From Acidisarcina sp. (GTDB lineage Bacteria > Acidobacteriota > Terriglobia > Terriglobales > Acidobacteriaceae), in the NCBI GenBank assembly GCA_035539175.1, contig DATLIY010000007.1, positions 868,001 through 932,000 on the forward strand: a stretch of DNA of 64,000 nt. Direction: 5' to 3'. The position numbers were made by a program, and so were the translations under genes. The notes under the pieces were generated by a model that saw only the letters and a list, made by a program, of their open reading frames with translations, had not been told where the DNA came from and did not search any database. Positions 10,201-25,200 of the stretch are shown here, piece by piece; the first letter of the stretch is position 1; the number at the start of each line of letters is the position of its first letter.

Positions 10201-13200
10201 CAAGAGCACTCCCTGCCCGCCAAAGCCCGCTACGCGCACGCGAAGATCCAGATCTTCTGCTATTTGCTCTGTACTTGCGGAATTCACTGCCGACGAATCT
10301 TCTTCTTCGACAACGCCAACAATTCGCGGAATCTCCTCCAGGGCCGGCGCTGCCTCAGATACCACGCGGGGCTGTGCGTCTTGTGTGCGGTCGCGAAAAA
10401 CCGCCAGCGGATAAGTCTTCACCATCACGTCACGCACCCACCGCTGTGCCTCGACCGACGACATCTTCCAGATCGTCGGACATGGTGACAACACTTCCAC
10501 CATGGAGAAGCCCAACCCGTGCACCTGGTTCTCCACGGCTCGCCGGACTGCGCGCGCCGCCTGCGCGATCTGCCTGTTATCTCCCAAACCAACGCGCTCA
10601 ATGTAAACCGGGGCCTCCAGCGTTGCCAGCAGTTCGCTCACATGCAGCGGATACCCTTCACTCGCCGCGCTTCGCCCATGCGGAGTTGTCGTGCTCTTCT
10701 GCCCCAGCAGCGTCGTCGGAGCCATCTGGCCGCCGGTCATGCTATAGATCGCGTTATTCACGAAGATCACTGTGAAGTTCTCGCCACGGTTCGCGGCATG
10801 CAGAATCTCCGCCGACCCAATTGCCGATAGATCTCCGTCCCCCTGGTAGTCGATCACGATGCTGCCCGGCCTGCTGCGCTTGACCGCTGTTGCTACAGCC
10901 GGGGCACGCCCATGCGCGCCTTGAATGTTGCCGACGTCGAGGTAGTAGTACGCAAACACTGAGCATCCGACCGGGCTGACAAGAATTGTTCTGTCCTGGA
11001 TGCCTAGCTGATCAATGGCCTGCGCGAGCATCTTGTGAACGATGCCATGTCCGCAGCCCGGGCAATAGTGCGTCTGGTGCTGCAACTCCGGCTTTCGCTC
11101 GAAGCACTCGTAAAACGCGTCGGGCCGCGCATGCACCACTGCGTATTCTGAAACCGTCTCGTTAGACATGAACCAGCCGCCCTTCTTCCGGCTGCTTTAC
11201 CGGCGGATAACGGAACGCCTGTTCTCGCACAAAGCTGAGGACATCTTCGATTGACGGCACATTCCCTCCCCCTCGACCCAGAAACTCGACCGGACGCGCA
11301 CCGTTCAATGCGAGCTTCACATCTTCGAGCAGCTGGCCATTGCTCAACTCCACAACCACGAAGACACGCGCATGCGTGGCGAGGCGCTGCAGATGCATCT
11401 CTGGAAATGGATACAGAGTGATGGGACGCAGCACGCCCACATTGAGCCCGGCTGCGCGAGCCTCCGCTGCTACGGCCTTCAGAATTCTCCCCGCAATACC
11501 GTATCCCACCAGCACAACCTCTGCTCCATCCGCATGCCACTCCTCTGCGCGCACCTCATGCTGCTTCGCGCAGAGATACTTCGTCTCCAGGTGGCGGAGA
11601 TGCGCCTCCAACTCATCGCAATCCATATGCAGTGATGTGATGAGATTGCCGCGTGACGCTGCCGTACCTGCTACGGCCCACTCCGGTAAACGCGGCGCGA
11701 TTGCGCTCTGAGGAAACTCCACCGGCTCCATCATCTGCCCGATGAATCCATCCGCAAGCACCACCACTGGATTGCGATAGCGGTCTGCCACTTCGAAGGC
11801 AAGGGCTGTTAAATCCGCCATCTCCTGCACGGAATCCGGTGCCAGCACAATCGTTCGATAGTTTCCATGGCCGCCACCCTTGACCACCTGGTGATAGTCA
11901 CTCTGCTCCGCTGCAATGTTCCCCAGGCCAGGGCCGCCGCGAGTGATGTCCACGATCACGCCGGGCAACTCCGCGCCCGCCATGTAGCTGATGCCCTCCT
12001 GCATCAGGCTGATCCCCGGGCCACTTGACGCCGTCATGGTTCTTACGCCCGCCGACGCCGCGCCGTACATCATGTTGATCGCTGCTACCTCGCTCTCCGC
12101 CTGCAGAAACACTCCTCCTGCCGGCGTCATGTATTGCGCCGCCGCCTCTGCAATCTCGCTTGCCGGTGTGATGGGATATCCATAGAACGCACGGCAACCC
12201 GAGAGAATCGCGCTCTTCACAACTGCTTCGTTCCCCTTCATCAGTTGCTTGCGCATTTGCTGTCTCCCTCTACACCTGTGGCCAGGTGTTCGCCTTCGGA
12301 TTCCTGTAAGCCGCAGCACACAGAACTGTGATCGCTCCCGGCTCGGGACACACCATGAAGCAGATTCCGCAACCCGTGCAACCTGCGCCTGCGTATGTCG
12401 CTGTCCTGTAACCGTAGTGATTCAGCCTCTCACTCATGCGAATCACCTTCGGCGGACACGCTTCGATGCAAAGGCCGCATCCTTTGCACTCCTCCACATC
12501 TACCTGAAGCAAGCCTCTGTCGCGCATCTCCATCTCTCGCGCTCCTTTCCTTTGGATCGCCGCTCCTCAGGGATAACCGGCCATCGCCGCTTTGCGCTCC
12601 AGGTATCGTGCCCGCACCGCAAAGTCCTCTAACTCGCCCTGAAACTTCGGATCCCGCAATCGCGATCAGAGCCTCCGCACGTTCCCGCAAAGTTTTCCCG
12701 TGCAGATAGGCAATGCCATGCTCCGTCACCACATAGTGGACATCCGCCCGCGACGTCACTACGCCCGCTCCTGGTTCGAGCACGGGGACAATCCTTGATA
12801 CCCTGCCACCAAGCGCCGTCGATGGCAGCGCGATAATCGGCACTCCGCCAATCGAGCGCGCTGCACCGCGAATAAAGTCCAACTGCCCGCCGAAGCCGCT
12901 GTAGGGCCTGGTTCCCAGCGAGTCGGCACACACCTGCCCCGTCAGATCCACCTGCAATGCCGAGTTAATCGCAACCATCCTGTCGTTCTGCGCCACCACA
13001 AAAGGATCATTCGTATAAGAGATTGATCGAAATTCGAAGCTTGGATTCTCGTGGATGAAATCAAACAAGCGTCGCGTTCCCAGAACAAATCCCAGAACCA
13101 CTTTGCCGCGGTGCAGAGACTTTCGTTCGCCATTCACTATGCCGGACTCGATCAGATCCATGACTCCGTCAGAACACATCTCGGTGTGAATCCCCAGATC

Positions 13201-16200
13201 ACGCTTGTCTCCCAGGCACTTCAGCACCGCATCCGGAATCCCGCCGATTCCTGTTTGCAGCGTTGCACCATCGGGGATGAGAGACGCCACATTGCGCGCA
13301 ACACGCAGATGCAGATCCGTGAAAGGCTCCGAATGCAGCTCCAGCAGCGGCCGCGATGTCTCCACCAGCACGGAGATCCGGCTCACGGGAATGCATGTAT
13401 CTCCGTGCGTGCGCGGCATCTGTTCATTCACTTCGGCAATCACCACCCTGGCACAGTGAGTTGCGGTCAGCGTGCAATCCACTGTCGTTCCCAGGCTCAC
13501 AAACCCATGCACATCCGGCGGCGATACCTGCATCAGAACAACATCGAGTCGCAGCTCTCCGCTCAGGAATAGTCCTTCAATCTCACTCAGCAGAATGGGC
13601 GTGTAGTCGGCGCGGCCTGCCGCCACCGCCTCGCGCACGTTCGCCCCCAGAAACAATCCGCGATGCCGAAAATGCCCTTCGCATTCCGGCCGCGTGTAAT
13701 CTGCGTTCCCCAGCGTCATCATGTGGACGATCTCCACATCGCGCAGCTCGGAGGCCCGCGCGACCAATGCATCCACCAGTATCGAGGGTGTACCGCATCC
13801 CGACTGGATCCATACGCGGTCGCCAGAGTGCACGGTCTGCAATGCCTGCGCTGCATCCATACGCTTGCGCTCGTATTCTTTTCGCCAGCTCATCTCCGAG
13901 TGCCTCCGTACACGTGCTGCTACGACGGATACATCGAATTCTTCGCCTTGCTGCTCACTGCAAACTGACGTTGTGTTCGCGCCTTCACAGCGTCCTTCGT
14001 TCCAGGACCGGAAGTGTTCTTCTCCAACCCGGCGCTGTTTTTACGCTTTGCCACAGGGGGCTGCTGTGACGCCCATCACCCACGCAACAAAATACTTTGC
14101 CGCATCGAAAGGCAGGGTTCACATTCTGGGGAGGTGGGTGGTATCGACGGATAGGTTTTAGAGGATGGGTCACAAAAAGCTCTTCCTGATCAGGGTTTGC
14201 TGGCGCAAACATCCTGATCAGGAAGAGTCAGAGCAGCGTTTTCGGGAAGTAGTGGTGGAGCTTTCCTATCTCATCGCGCTGTGGGTGACGCTAGCGAATC
14301 ATGCCGATCCACACCCTGCTGTTGCTGCCAACTGATTCCGGCTCCAATCAATGGCGCATTATCGAACAACTGAGAGACGCACAACTCGATGGTGTCGGAA
14401 GCCAGCTCCGCTCTTGCCGCGGGCAGAAAGAGATCGCCGGAGTGGGAAATCGCTCCCCCAAAAACAATCCGCTCCGGATGAAATGCAGCACAGGTTGCAC
14501 GCAGGACCTTGCCAAGCTCCTGTCCGAATATCTCGAAGGCCTGGCGGGCGATCGCATCTTCAGCAGCACGGCGAGCAATCTCCCTTACTTCGGCCATACT
14601 GCCCGTGAGTCGCTTGTAGATCTCCCGTATGGAACGGCCTGAAATGACATCCTCCACAATGCCTTCTCGGTACGACAGGTTCCATATCTCTCCGCCGGGA
14701 GGAACGTTGGGATCGTCCGTCACAATCCTGCCATTCACCGCAAAGGCCGACCCGACCCCTGTTCCCAGAGTGATGCCTATGGAGCGGCCGATGCCCACAG
14801 CGGCACCCTGGTGAATCTCGCCGATGAGGAATGCTGCGGCATCGTTGAGGAAATGAATCCGAGAAGGATCGCAAGCGAAGCGGTCCGCCAGGGCGCGCCG
14901 AAGATCAACGCCATAGAGGTACTGATACTTATGCTCCATGTAACTGATGCCGCGCTCATAATCAAACGGATTCGGGACCGCAAGAGCCAGGCCAGCCAAC
15001 GCTTCCGGCGCGGTAAGCAGCTGCTTACCGAGAACTTCAACCGCCCGGAAGAATTCTTCTGAGGGCCCCGTCACGGGCGTGGGAGTGCGCCTTACCTGGC
15101 TGAGAGTCCCTGTTTTCAGGCTCAATACACCACAGGCGATATGACTGCCACCAACATCAAACACAAGAAGTTCAACTCCCGCATCACGAGACAAGGCAAG
15201 CTCCCTTAGATAACGCTACCCTATTCAGTTTATCGGAGCATCGGGCGAAAGCATAGTTTCTCTTACCCTCTGCCTCGCGAAGAATGAGCAGGTTGCAGTC
15301 AGTTGTCCTGGCGGGAAGAGCGAATCCTTGGAGGCGCGTCGCAACCACAGGAGCGGCGAATCACAAGCTCTACCGGCAATACCACTCTATCGTCGACGGA
15401 GCGCATCTCCTGCGTCCCCGTACGTATCCAGTCCAGCAGCATCCGCGTTCCACTGCGGCCAAGTTCGCCTGCCGGTTGATTGACCGCGGTTAGCGGCACC
15501 GCGAGGAGACTCGCCAGCTCAAAATCATCAAAGCCGATCAGTGCGACATCCCCGGGAATCTGGATATTTTCCCTCTGCAGCAGATGCAAGACCTGGGTGG
15601 TTGTCACATTATTCAAACTAAAGATGGCAGTGGGGGGCTTGCTGGAACGCAAGCACTGGAGCAACTGCGGGCCGACGGAAGAATCGTCTTCTACGGCGAG
15701 GACCTGCGGAACCAGGCCTGCCGCAGTCATCGCACTTTCATAGCCCGCTATCCGCTGGCCGATCGAGTTAAACCTGCTGTTGTAGCCGATGCACAAGATC
15801 TTCCGATGACCGTGCTGGACAAGGTGGTTGACAGCCTTCTGCGCTCCTCCGGCATTGTCCACCATTACCTCTCCCGCATCCAGACCAGGGAGGGTGCGAT
15901 CCAGCATGACGACAGGGACGCCTCGCGCCCGCAACGTCGCTAATGGCTCAATCGACTCTTTATTGGAAGGTATGACCAAAATCCCGGCCACCTTCCTTGC
16001 CTTCATGACCGCGAGTTCTTCCAGCTCGGTCTCAACATTTCCCTCGCAGACAGAGAGCAGCGTTCTATAACCGTGCCTGGCTGCCAACAACTGCACAGCA
16101 TGGGCGCAGGCGGAGAAGAAGGGATCGCCCAGATCGGGCAGGATGAGGCCGATGGTTCGAGAAGCCTGCCCCTTCAGAATGCGAGCCGCCTCATTGGGCT

Positions 16201-19200
16201 CGTAACCAAGCCTGGCAATTGCGGCACGCACACGCTTTGCCGTGGCAGGACTCACATACCTGCCACCATTCACAACCCGGGAGACGGTCATAGAGCCGAC
16301 ACCACACTCGCGTGCAACATCGGCGATGGTAGGAACGGAGGAAGACTTTCTACTCATGCGGGGCTATGCTCTGGGGTCATTGGCAAGCCGAGTGTAATGC
16401 TCGACCCTTATGTTTTACAAGCTCTGGCTGATAACGCTACCATTTTATAGCTTGGTCCAGACGCAAGATATAGGCAATAGGATGTCTCCTGCCTCGCTGC
16501 GACCTGTGGTACTCGCTGTCAAATACACGTTCTAGAAAGTCAAAAGAGGGCATGGAATTTGCCCCCCCTTTGATCTATTCTCCAGCAGGCCCGGTTCGGC
16601 AACCGGGCGTTTTTTGCTTCGGAGATCTTCTGTTAGGACTCGTCAGCAGAAGGTCCGTAGATGGAAGGAACAGGAACGCCATTGAGCCGCAGATAGACAC
16701 CAAGCTGGGCGCGGTGATGAATGATGTGATTGAGCAGCATACCTCTGATGGCCTCGTAGCGGCTGCCTTGCAGGAAGACCTGTGACTGATGCCTCAGCGT
16801 CCAAGGTTGCGCGAGAGCAGCGTCACTGGTTCGCGCAAAAGCATCGCGGGCTTTCTGCACGTTGCTATCAAAGGCCTGGAGCAGTTGGTCTCTGGATTCC
16901 ATGACAAGCGGCTTCATATCTGAAGTCGCGAAATCAAGCTCCGGCAAGTCGACGATCACGACAGCTAACGCTGGAAGTTGAGCAAGGTGTCCAGCAAGTC
17001 TGGACATGGACATGGATTTTTCGTGAGGTTTATAGTCGGACTTCCCCTCGGGAACGCGCTCGAGGGTGGCTCTGGTACCCTTCATCTCTCTCTCAAATTC
17101 AGATGCAAGCAGGTCGCGGATCTCCATGTATCTTCTCTCCATAATGCGGGCGAAGCATATCAGATTTGGTGTTTAGATCTCTACCGAGACGTGCTCAGGC
17201 TCAACGGTCTCGTCGTCGCTGCCGCGTTTGTGTTCCCAAGTGCCGCCTTTAGGTTCGAGACGAAGTTCGCACAGAGCTCCGATGAGGCTGGCAGCCCACC
17301 AGTAAATGTTGTGCTCCTTGATGGTTTTGCGCATGCGATGCATGCGGTCGACCATCTCGCTGACATTCATCTTGAGGGCCTGGGCGATGGCCTCGCCGGT
17401 CGCATTAACGTCATATGGATTGACGATAATAGCGTCGTGCAACTCCCGCGCGGCTCCGGTGAACCGGCTGAGGATGAGCACTCCCCTCTCGTCGTGGCGT
17501 GTGGCGACGAACTCCTTCGCAACAAGATTCATTCCATCGTGCAGCGATGTGACCATGCAAACATGAGCGGCGCGATAGTAGCGCTCGACTTGATGGCGAT
17601 CATGCTGGCGGTTGAGAAAGACGATGGGTCTCCATCTACCACGCTTGAAGCGGGCATTGATGCGGTTGGCTTCGGCTTCCACCTCCAGTTGGAAATCGGC
17701 ATACCTCTTGATGCGGCTGCGGCTGGGAGCGCCGATCTGGACGAAGGTGAACTTGCCCTGATAGGTGGGGTACCTCTCAAGGAAAGATTCAACCGCCTGG
17801 AATCGTTCGATGATGCCTTTGGTGTAGTCGACGCGATCGACGCCAACGCCGAGGTAAGTGGCTTCCACTCCCAGCTCGGCAAAGATGGCGCTGCGCTCTT
17901 CTCCCGCGGTGAGGTCTCTTTCGGACGGGGGAACATCGCCGGAGAACTCGACGCTGATGGGAAATGGAAGCACAGAGGTCAGGTGATCGTTGCGCTTAAC
18001 GGAGAAGTGCTCCCAATCGACGCGCGACTCCAGGATGCGATCGACGGTATTGAGGAAGTTGTTGCAATGGGCGCGCACATGGAACCCGATAAGGTCCGCA
18101 CCGAGGAGCCCATCGAGCAATTCGCGTTGCCATGGGCAGATTTCAAACGACTCCGGCGTAGGCCAGGGAATGTGCCAGAAGATCGCAATGCGAGCATTGG
18201 GCAGCCGGTCCTTCAACATGCGCGGCAGCAGGGCGAAGTGATAGTCCTGGATGAGGACGACGGGATTCTCCTCGTCGCCGATCTCCTGGAGGAGCGCGTC
18301 GGCAAACTTCCGATTGACCTCGTAGTAGTACTCCCAATCCGAGGCGCGAAAGATAGGGCGCGTATGGGCGATATGGCAGAGCGGCCACAAGCCCTCATTG
18401 GCGAATCCGTAGTAATAGCCTTCTTCCTCTTCATGGCTCAGCCACACGCGGCGCAGAGTGTAACGCGGCTCATCCGGCGGAACCTTGATGCGATCGCGGG
18501 CATCGACGGTTTCCGCATCTGCATCGCCGCTTCCATACGCGACCCAGGTTCCATTGCACGCGCAAAGGATTGGCTCGATAGCGGTAACCAGTCCACTCGC
18601 AGGCACCGTAACAGCGATGCCATTTTCGCGATGCGAGTGTATATACGGCTCGCGGTTGGAAACCACAAAGAGATTGCTCTGGCCAAGACGGTTCCGGACA
18701 TGATCGGCCAGCCGTTCCGCAGTCCATTGTGATTCGTTGGCATTGCGCAGGCCCGCTTCCGTCTCCGCCGCGGCTCGGGCGCGCTGGATGCTCTCCGCCA
18801 TTGGTGCGACCTCGCGGGCCAGCGGAAAGAGGAAGTCCAGATCCGTCGCGGCGGGTCGCACCGCATGCTGGCCTGTTCGCAGAGCTCGCATCCAGACTGC
18901 AACGCGGGCAATTGGTCCGGTCAGGCTCCAGCGAAGAATAAATAGCGTAATCGCCGCAATGACGAGCACCTGGATGGCAATGCGAAAGAAGACGCGACCC
19001 CAGATGCGAAAGATCTCGGCGCGGATATAACCCGTATCGTGGATGACGAGGATCCCGCCAATCACCGTTCTGTCGGAAGCGTGCAAAGGAGCAGCCAGCA
19101 CATGAACGCGGCGGAATCGTAGATGAGTAAAGACGCTGATGTCCCGATTGTCGCGGACGGAATCACGCAGCAGCGGAGCAAGGCTGGGGAGAGATCCGCT

Positions 19201-22200
19201 AAGGCCCGGAGTCATGACAAGGGGGGATTGATCGCGGCCATAGACTGCGATTCCGACAAGGTGTTCGCGGTTGCTGAAGCGTCCCACCAGTTGCTCAAGG
19301 CCGGGATGATCCTGGGTAGCGAGATAGAGTTCGGCGGTGGCGGCCAGGCTTTCCCCTAAGGTTGCGGCTTTGCGGTCCAGGTCGTGGCGGAGAGCATCTT
19401 TCTGGGACTGCACCTCATACCAGGATGACGCAAGCGTCACCAGAGAGACTCCAATGATCAGCGCCACAATCAATCGCCAACTTAGAATTCGCATGGTATC
19501 GCAGGCACCTGTCACTGAGGAATGGGGGATGAAGCATCTTACAGTTCCCTATTTTGATGCGAGCTTTCAGAAATAGGCAGCCCAGAGGTGGGCTCGCACT
19601 TAAGGAAGGTTTTGACCCGGCCCACCTAGGAACTGGTATTGGAGGGAATGGAAATCTGCCGGTCATTGTCGCCGAGAGAGCACAGATCGTCCTTGAGAAT
19701 ATGTTGAATGAGTTCCACAACCCCTTCGCCACGCGACGCAAGCGTCGTGAAATCAACCTCTTGTTTCAGGGAATCGAGAGCATTCGCAACGGCGACGGAG
19801 CACTGGCACTTACTGAGAAATGCAAAGTCGTTTTCCGCATCGCCGATGCCAACGACCGTGTTCCACGATAGCTTCATTTCTTCGAGCGCTGCCTCGAGGC
19901 CGCTGGCTTTGTCGACACCAACAGGCAGGACCATAACGGCATCTTTATTCAACGTGATCTGCAGATCCAGACCGAGGTCGCGGATCACCTGATGCACAGC
20001 GGTTTCCTGCGGCCTCCATGTGGCAACCACGGCTTCCCCGGTCGAAATAGGGGAGACACCGCGCCGCTTAAGCTCCTGCACAAACTGGATCGGGGGAGGC
20101 TCCGTCAAAAGCTGCTTTTGCCGGGTTGCGGGCTGATAAAGGAGTGCGCCATTTTCCGCGACTATCCAGTCAAAAAGGTCCGTTCGATCAAAAATCTCCA
20201 GCAGTTGGGGGAGTTCGCGGCCGGTCACGAGGATGATGTTGCGTCCAGAATGGCGTAAGGCTTCCAGAGCTTCGATAGTGGATGGCGCGACAACGCCCTC
20301 CTCTGCGAGGGTGCCGTCGTAGTCTGTTGCCAATGTGGAAAAATTCATACTTCCCTTAGATGCCGCAAAGTCGCGGCGGGATTGGCCGGCAAGCCATCTC
20401 TCTCTTGTGAAAGGACTTCAGATCCTTCGCTTCGCTCAGGACGACAATATCCGCACTTAGGTTGGCGTGCGGAGCGAAGGAAAGGGCTTGCGGATGCAGA
20501 AGCAGGGATCATCGCTGATCCCTGCTTCGTCAATCCTTCTCTATCCACCGGCACCTACTACAGATGCGCCGGGTCTGGGGTTTCGGTCGGCAATCCGAGA
20601 TCTGCAAACGCCTGTTGCGCGCGAGCAGCGTCGAATTTTCCTTCGCGTGCCAACCGCGAGAGCGTAGCGGCGACCACCGACTCCGCATTGACCTCAAAGT
20701 GCTGACGCAGATGTTCGCGGTTGTCGCTGCGGCCAAATCCATCCGTCCCAAGTGTGACGAGGCGGTTGGAGAGCCACGGCGAGAGTTGATCGGTCAGGGA
20801 CTTCATATAATCGCTGGCCGCAATGATGGGGCCTTTGGCTCCCTGCAAGGCGGTAAGAATATATGGCGTCTTCTCCGGCTCGGCAGGGTGCAGGCGGTTC
20901 CATCGCTCCACGGAAAGCGCTTCGCGCCGAAGCTCGTTGTAGCTGGTCACGCTCCACACGTCAGCCTGAACGCCGTATTTCTCGGCGAGGATGCCTTGCG
21001 CACGCACCACTTCATTGAGGATCGTGCCGCTGCCGAAGAGCTGCACCGTGGCCTTGCCCTTGGCTGCCGGTTTGAATTTGTAGATGCCGCGCAGAATTCC
21101 TTCCGCAACCCCTTCCGGCATCTCGGGCATGGCATAGTCTTCGTTGTACATGGTGATGTAGTAGAAGACGCTCTCTCCGTCCTGATACATGCGGCGCAGA
21201 CCATCCTGCAGAATCACTGCCAGCTCATAGACATAGGCCGGATCGTAGCTAATGCAGGTTGGCACCGTGCTCGCGAGGATCAGGCTGTGGCCGTCCTGAT
21301 GTTGGAGCCCTTCGCCGAGCATAGTGGTGCGTCCCGCGGTTCCACCCATCAGGAAGCCCTTGCCGCGAGAATCGGCGAATGCCCAGATCATGTCGCCAAC
21401 ACGCTGGAATCCGAACATCGAGTAGTACATGTAGAACGGAATGGTGGGCACACCATAGTTGGTATAGCCGCTGCCCGCAGCCGTGAAGGATGCCATGGCT
21501 CCGGCCTCGGTAATGCCCTCTTCCAGAATCTGGCCGTCTATCTCTTCGCGATAGTAGAGCAATACATCCGCGTCGTGCGGCTTGTATTTCTGCCCTTCGC
21601 TGGCATAGATGCCAACCTGGCGAATTGCCGATTCGAGACCGAAGGTACGGCCCTCATCGGGAGTGATCGGCACAATGTACTTGCCGAACTGGGGATGCTT
21701 CAACAAGGTGCGAAGCATGCTGACAAAACCCATGGTCGTAGAGACTTCACGTCCCCTCGATCCAGCAGTCCACTCCTTGAAGTAATCCAGTGGGGGAGCC
21801 TGAAAGTCGGTCTTTGGCACTTCGCGGCTGGGCATGTAGCCGCCGAGTTCGCGGCGGCGTTCGCGGAGATACGTGATCTCCGGACTATCCTCCGCAGGGC
21901 GATAGGGATGGACCTGCTTTGCCGTTTCCTCGGGAAGCTCGATGTTGAAGCGCTTGATGAATGCGGTGATGCCGTCCTCGGTCAGCTTCTTTTCCTGGTG
22001 GGCGGCGTTGCGTCCTTCCGTGGTCCCGAAGCCGAAGCCCTTCACGGTTTTGGCGAGGATGACGGTGGGTCCGCCGGTATGCTCCATCGCCCGCTTGTAG
22101 GCGTTGAATACCTTGACAGGATCATGCCCGCCGCGATGCAAGGCATAGATTTCGTCGTCGGTCATATCTTTGACGAGTTCAAGCAGCTCAGGATACTTGC

Positions 22201-25200
22201 CGAAGAATTCTTTGCGTACGTAGGCTCCGCCCTTGGCCTTGTATGCCTGATAGTCTCCGTCGACGCACTCTTCCATGCGCTTGAGCAGGAGGCCGGAATG
22301 GTCGCGCTCGAAGAGCTTGTCCCATCCCGCTCCCCAGATCACCTTGATTACGTTCCAGCCAGCGCCATGGAAGACGCTTTCGAGTTCGTCGATGATGCGC
22401 TTGTTGCCGCGAACCGGGCCGTCGAGACGCTGCAGATTGCAGTTAATGACAAAGATGAGGTTGTCGAGCTTCTCACGCGCGCCCATGGTAAGCGCCCCGA
22501 GCGTCTCCACCTCGTCTGTCTCGCCATCTCCTATGAATGCCCAGACCTTACGGGGGGTCTTCTCGATGAGCTTGCGGTTCTCCAGATAGCGCATGAAGCG
22601 CGCCTGGTAGATGGCGTTGAGCGGACCGATGCCCATAGAGACGGTTGGGAATCGCCAGAAGTCCGGCATGAGCCAGGGGTGAGGATAAGAGGAGAGTCCA
22701 GGCTTGTCGCGCAGCTCATGGCGGTAGTTGAGCAGGTGGTCGTCCGTCAAGCGGCCTTCCACATACGCCCGCGCATAGACGCCGGGTGAAGCGTGGCCCT
22801 GAAAGTAGATGAGATCTCCGGGCTGGTCTCCATAAGAAGCATGGAAGAAGTGGTTATAGCCGACCTCGAGCAGGGTAGCCAGAGAAGAATACGTGGAGAT
22901 GTGGCCACCAATGCCAGGATCCTTCTTATTCTGCAGGTGCACCATGGCGAGCGCGTTCCAGCGAATCAGCCCCTTGATGCGGCGCTCCATGTAGCGGTCG
23001 CCGGGGTAGGGCAGCTCTTCTTCAACCGGGATGGTATTCCGATAATGGGTGGTGAGATGGGAGGGGGTGGGGACTCCGGCATCGCGCGCTCTCTCGTGCA
23101 ACTCCTCTAGGAGGTCGGAGGCGTGCTGCGGGCCCTCTGCTAGAACGACCTGGTTGAAGGCTTCAATCCATTCTGCAACTTCAGCAGTGAAATCCGTCGC
23201 GATAGGCATTTCGACTTGTGTGCTCATAATTTGGGGATCAACTCGTAGCGTGACACAGGTGAATTTAGGTAAAAGCGGGGCTTGCTTGCCCGGGCTCGTG
23301 TATGCGGGGGGTGCGATTCGACGACCCGGCCGGTGGATGTTGAGGGAACGCGCGTAACCATATATCCCTACTGACAGAATACGACGATTGCAGCGCACTT
23401 TGTAGGGGGGCAGGGTCGCGGTCAGTCCTGCCCGGCAAAAAAGGACGTGCGAAGCGGGCCGCGGGCGGATGGAAATAAACCTTCAGCGCCAGATCCTGCG
23501 GGCCCGACCGCCGCTGCGATTAGGACATTGTATGCAAGCAGATGCGATCTCATCGACGAAATCGCGTGCCTGTGGTCCGGGGTTTGTTGTATGCTCGTCT
23601 CCGCTCAAACAAGGCGCTCAAAGAAGGTTAGTTACGCGACTTCGCAACATGGATGGAAGCAGATCCGGCAGATCCTTGAGCCTGCCGATCACGGCAGGAC
23701 CATCTTTAGGATTGAGCGAATGCCGATGTGGGATATGCCTGCGCGCAGTAAGCAGGACAGGTGCAAAACGCAGGAAATGACCGGGAGATGAATGTATGGG
23801 GCAGACGTTTACGATCGGGATTGGAGGCGCGGCCGGCCAGGGTGTAGCCACGCCGGGCGATATCTTCGCCAAGATTTTCAGCCGCCGTGGACTGCACGTG
23901 AATGCATATAACTCGTACCAGTCGATCATTCGCGGAGGGCATACATTTCTGACGCTGCGCACCGGCGACGGCCCGGTAACCAATATGGGAGATCGGATAG
24001 ACCTGCTGATCCCGTTGAACCAGGACACGATGAATCGACACCTGGAACTGCTGACCGCCGGGGGTGCATGCCTCTACAACGCAGACGCAATCAAGCCCGG
24101 CACTCCGGCAGATGGAGTGCAGCTATGCCCTCTGCCGGTCTCAAAGCTGGCGGACATCAGCCGCAACAAGGTAGCCCAGAACACGCTGGCAATTGGCGCG
24201 GCATTGAGCATGGTGGGCATCGGCTTTGAAGCGTTGGAGGATGTTCTGCGGGAGCAGTTCAGGAAAAAAGAAGAAGCGGTGATCACGGAGAACATCAGCC
24301 TGGCACGCGCGGGATACGACTACGCGACACAGAACTTCCACCCCTTTGCGCACCCTCTCCCCATGACGGACAACCGCTATGCGGTGCTCAGCGGAAATCA
24401 GGCGATGGCGATGGGCGGCGCGGCGGCGGGGGTAAAGTTCTACGTCGCCTATCCGATGTCTCCGGCAACCGGGGTTCTGCACTGGATGGCGGCACATGCG
24501 CGGGACGCGGGAATCATGGTGCGCCAGGCAGAAGATGAAATTGCCGTCATCAACATGGCGATTGGGGCGTCGAATGCCGGGCTGCGCTCCATGTGCGCAA
24601 CCTCTGGCGGCGGCTTTGCATTAATGAGCGAGGGGCTGGGACTATCGGCCATGATGGAGACTCCGGTAGTCGTGATCGACTGCCAGCGCGCCGGCCCGTC
24701 GACGGGCGTTCCCACCAAAACAGAGCAGGGCGACCTCTGGCAGATGCTGGGCGCAGCTTTTGGCGATTATCCGCGGGTGATTGCGGCTCCGCTGGACATT
24801 GCGGACTGCTTCACGCTGATACCGGAGATCTTTAATGTCGCAGATCGCTTCCAGGTGCCCGCGATTGTGCTATGCGACCTGTTGCTCTCGGAGGGCAGGC
24901 TGAGCGTGGATCCCAAGGTACTGGACTTCCAGCCGCCGATCGATCGCGGAGAGTTGATCGCGAAGACCAATGGAACGCCGGTGGAGGATGGCGGCTACAA
25001 GCGCTACAAGATCACCGAGAGCGGTGTTTCGCCCCGGGCGATTCCAGGCCTTCCGGGGTACATCCATACGCTGTCGAGCGATGAGCACGATGAAGACGGC
25101 GTCCTCATCAGCGATGAATACACAAACGCGGCCAAGCGACGCGCCATGATGGAAAAGCGCATGCGCAAGGTGCAGGGGATCGAATCGATGGTACCGCCTC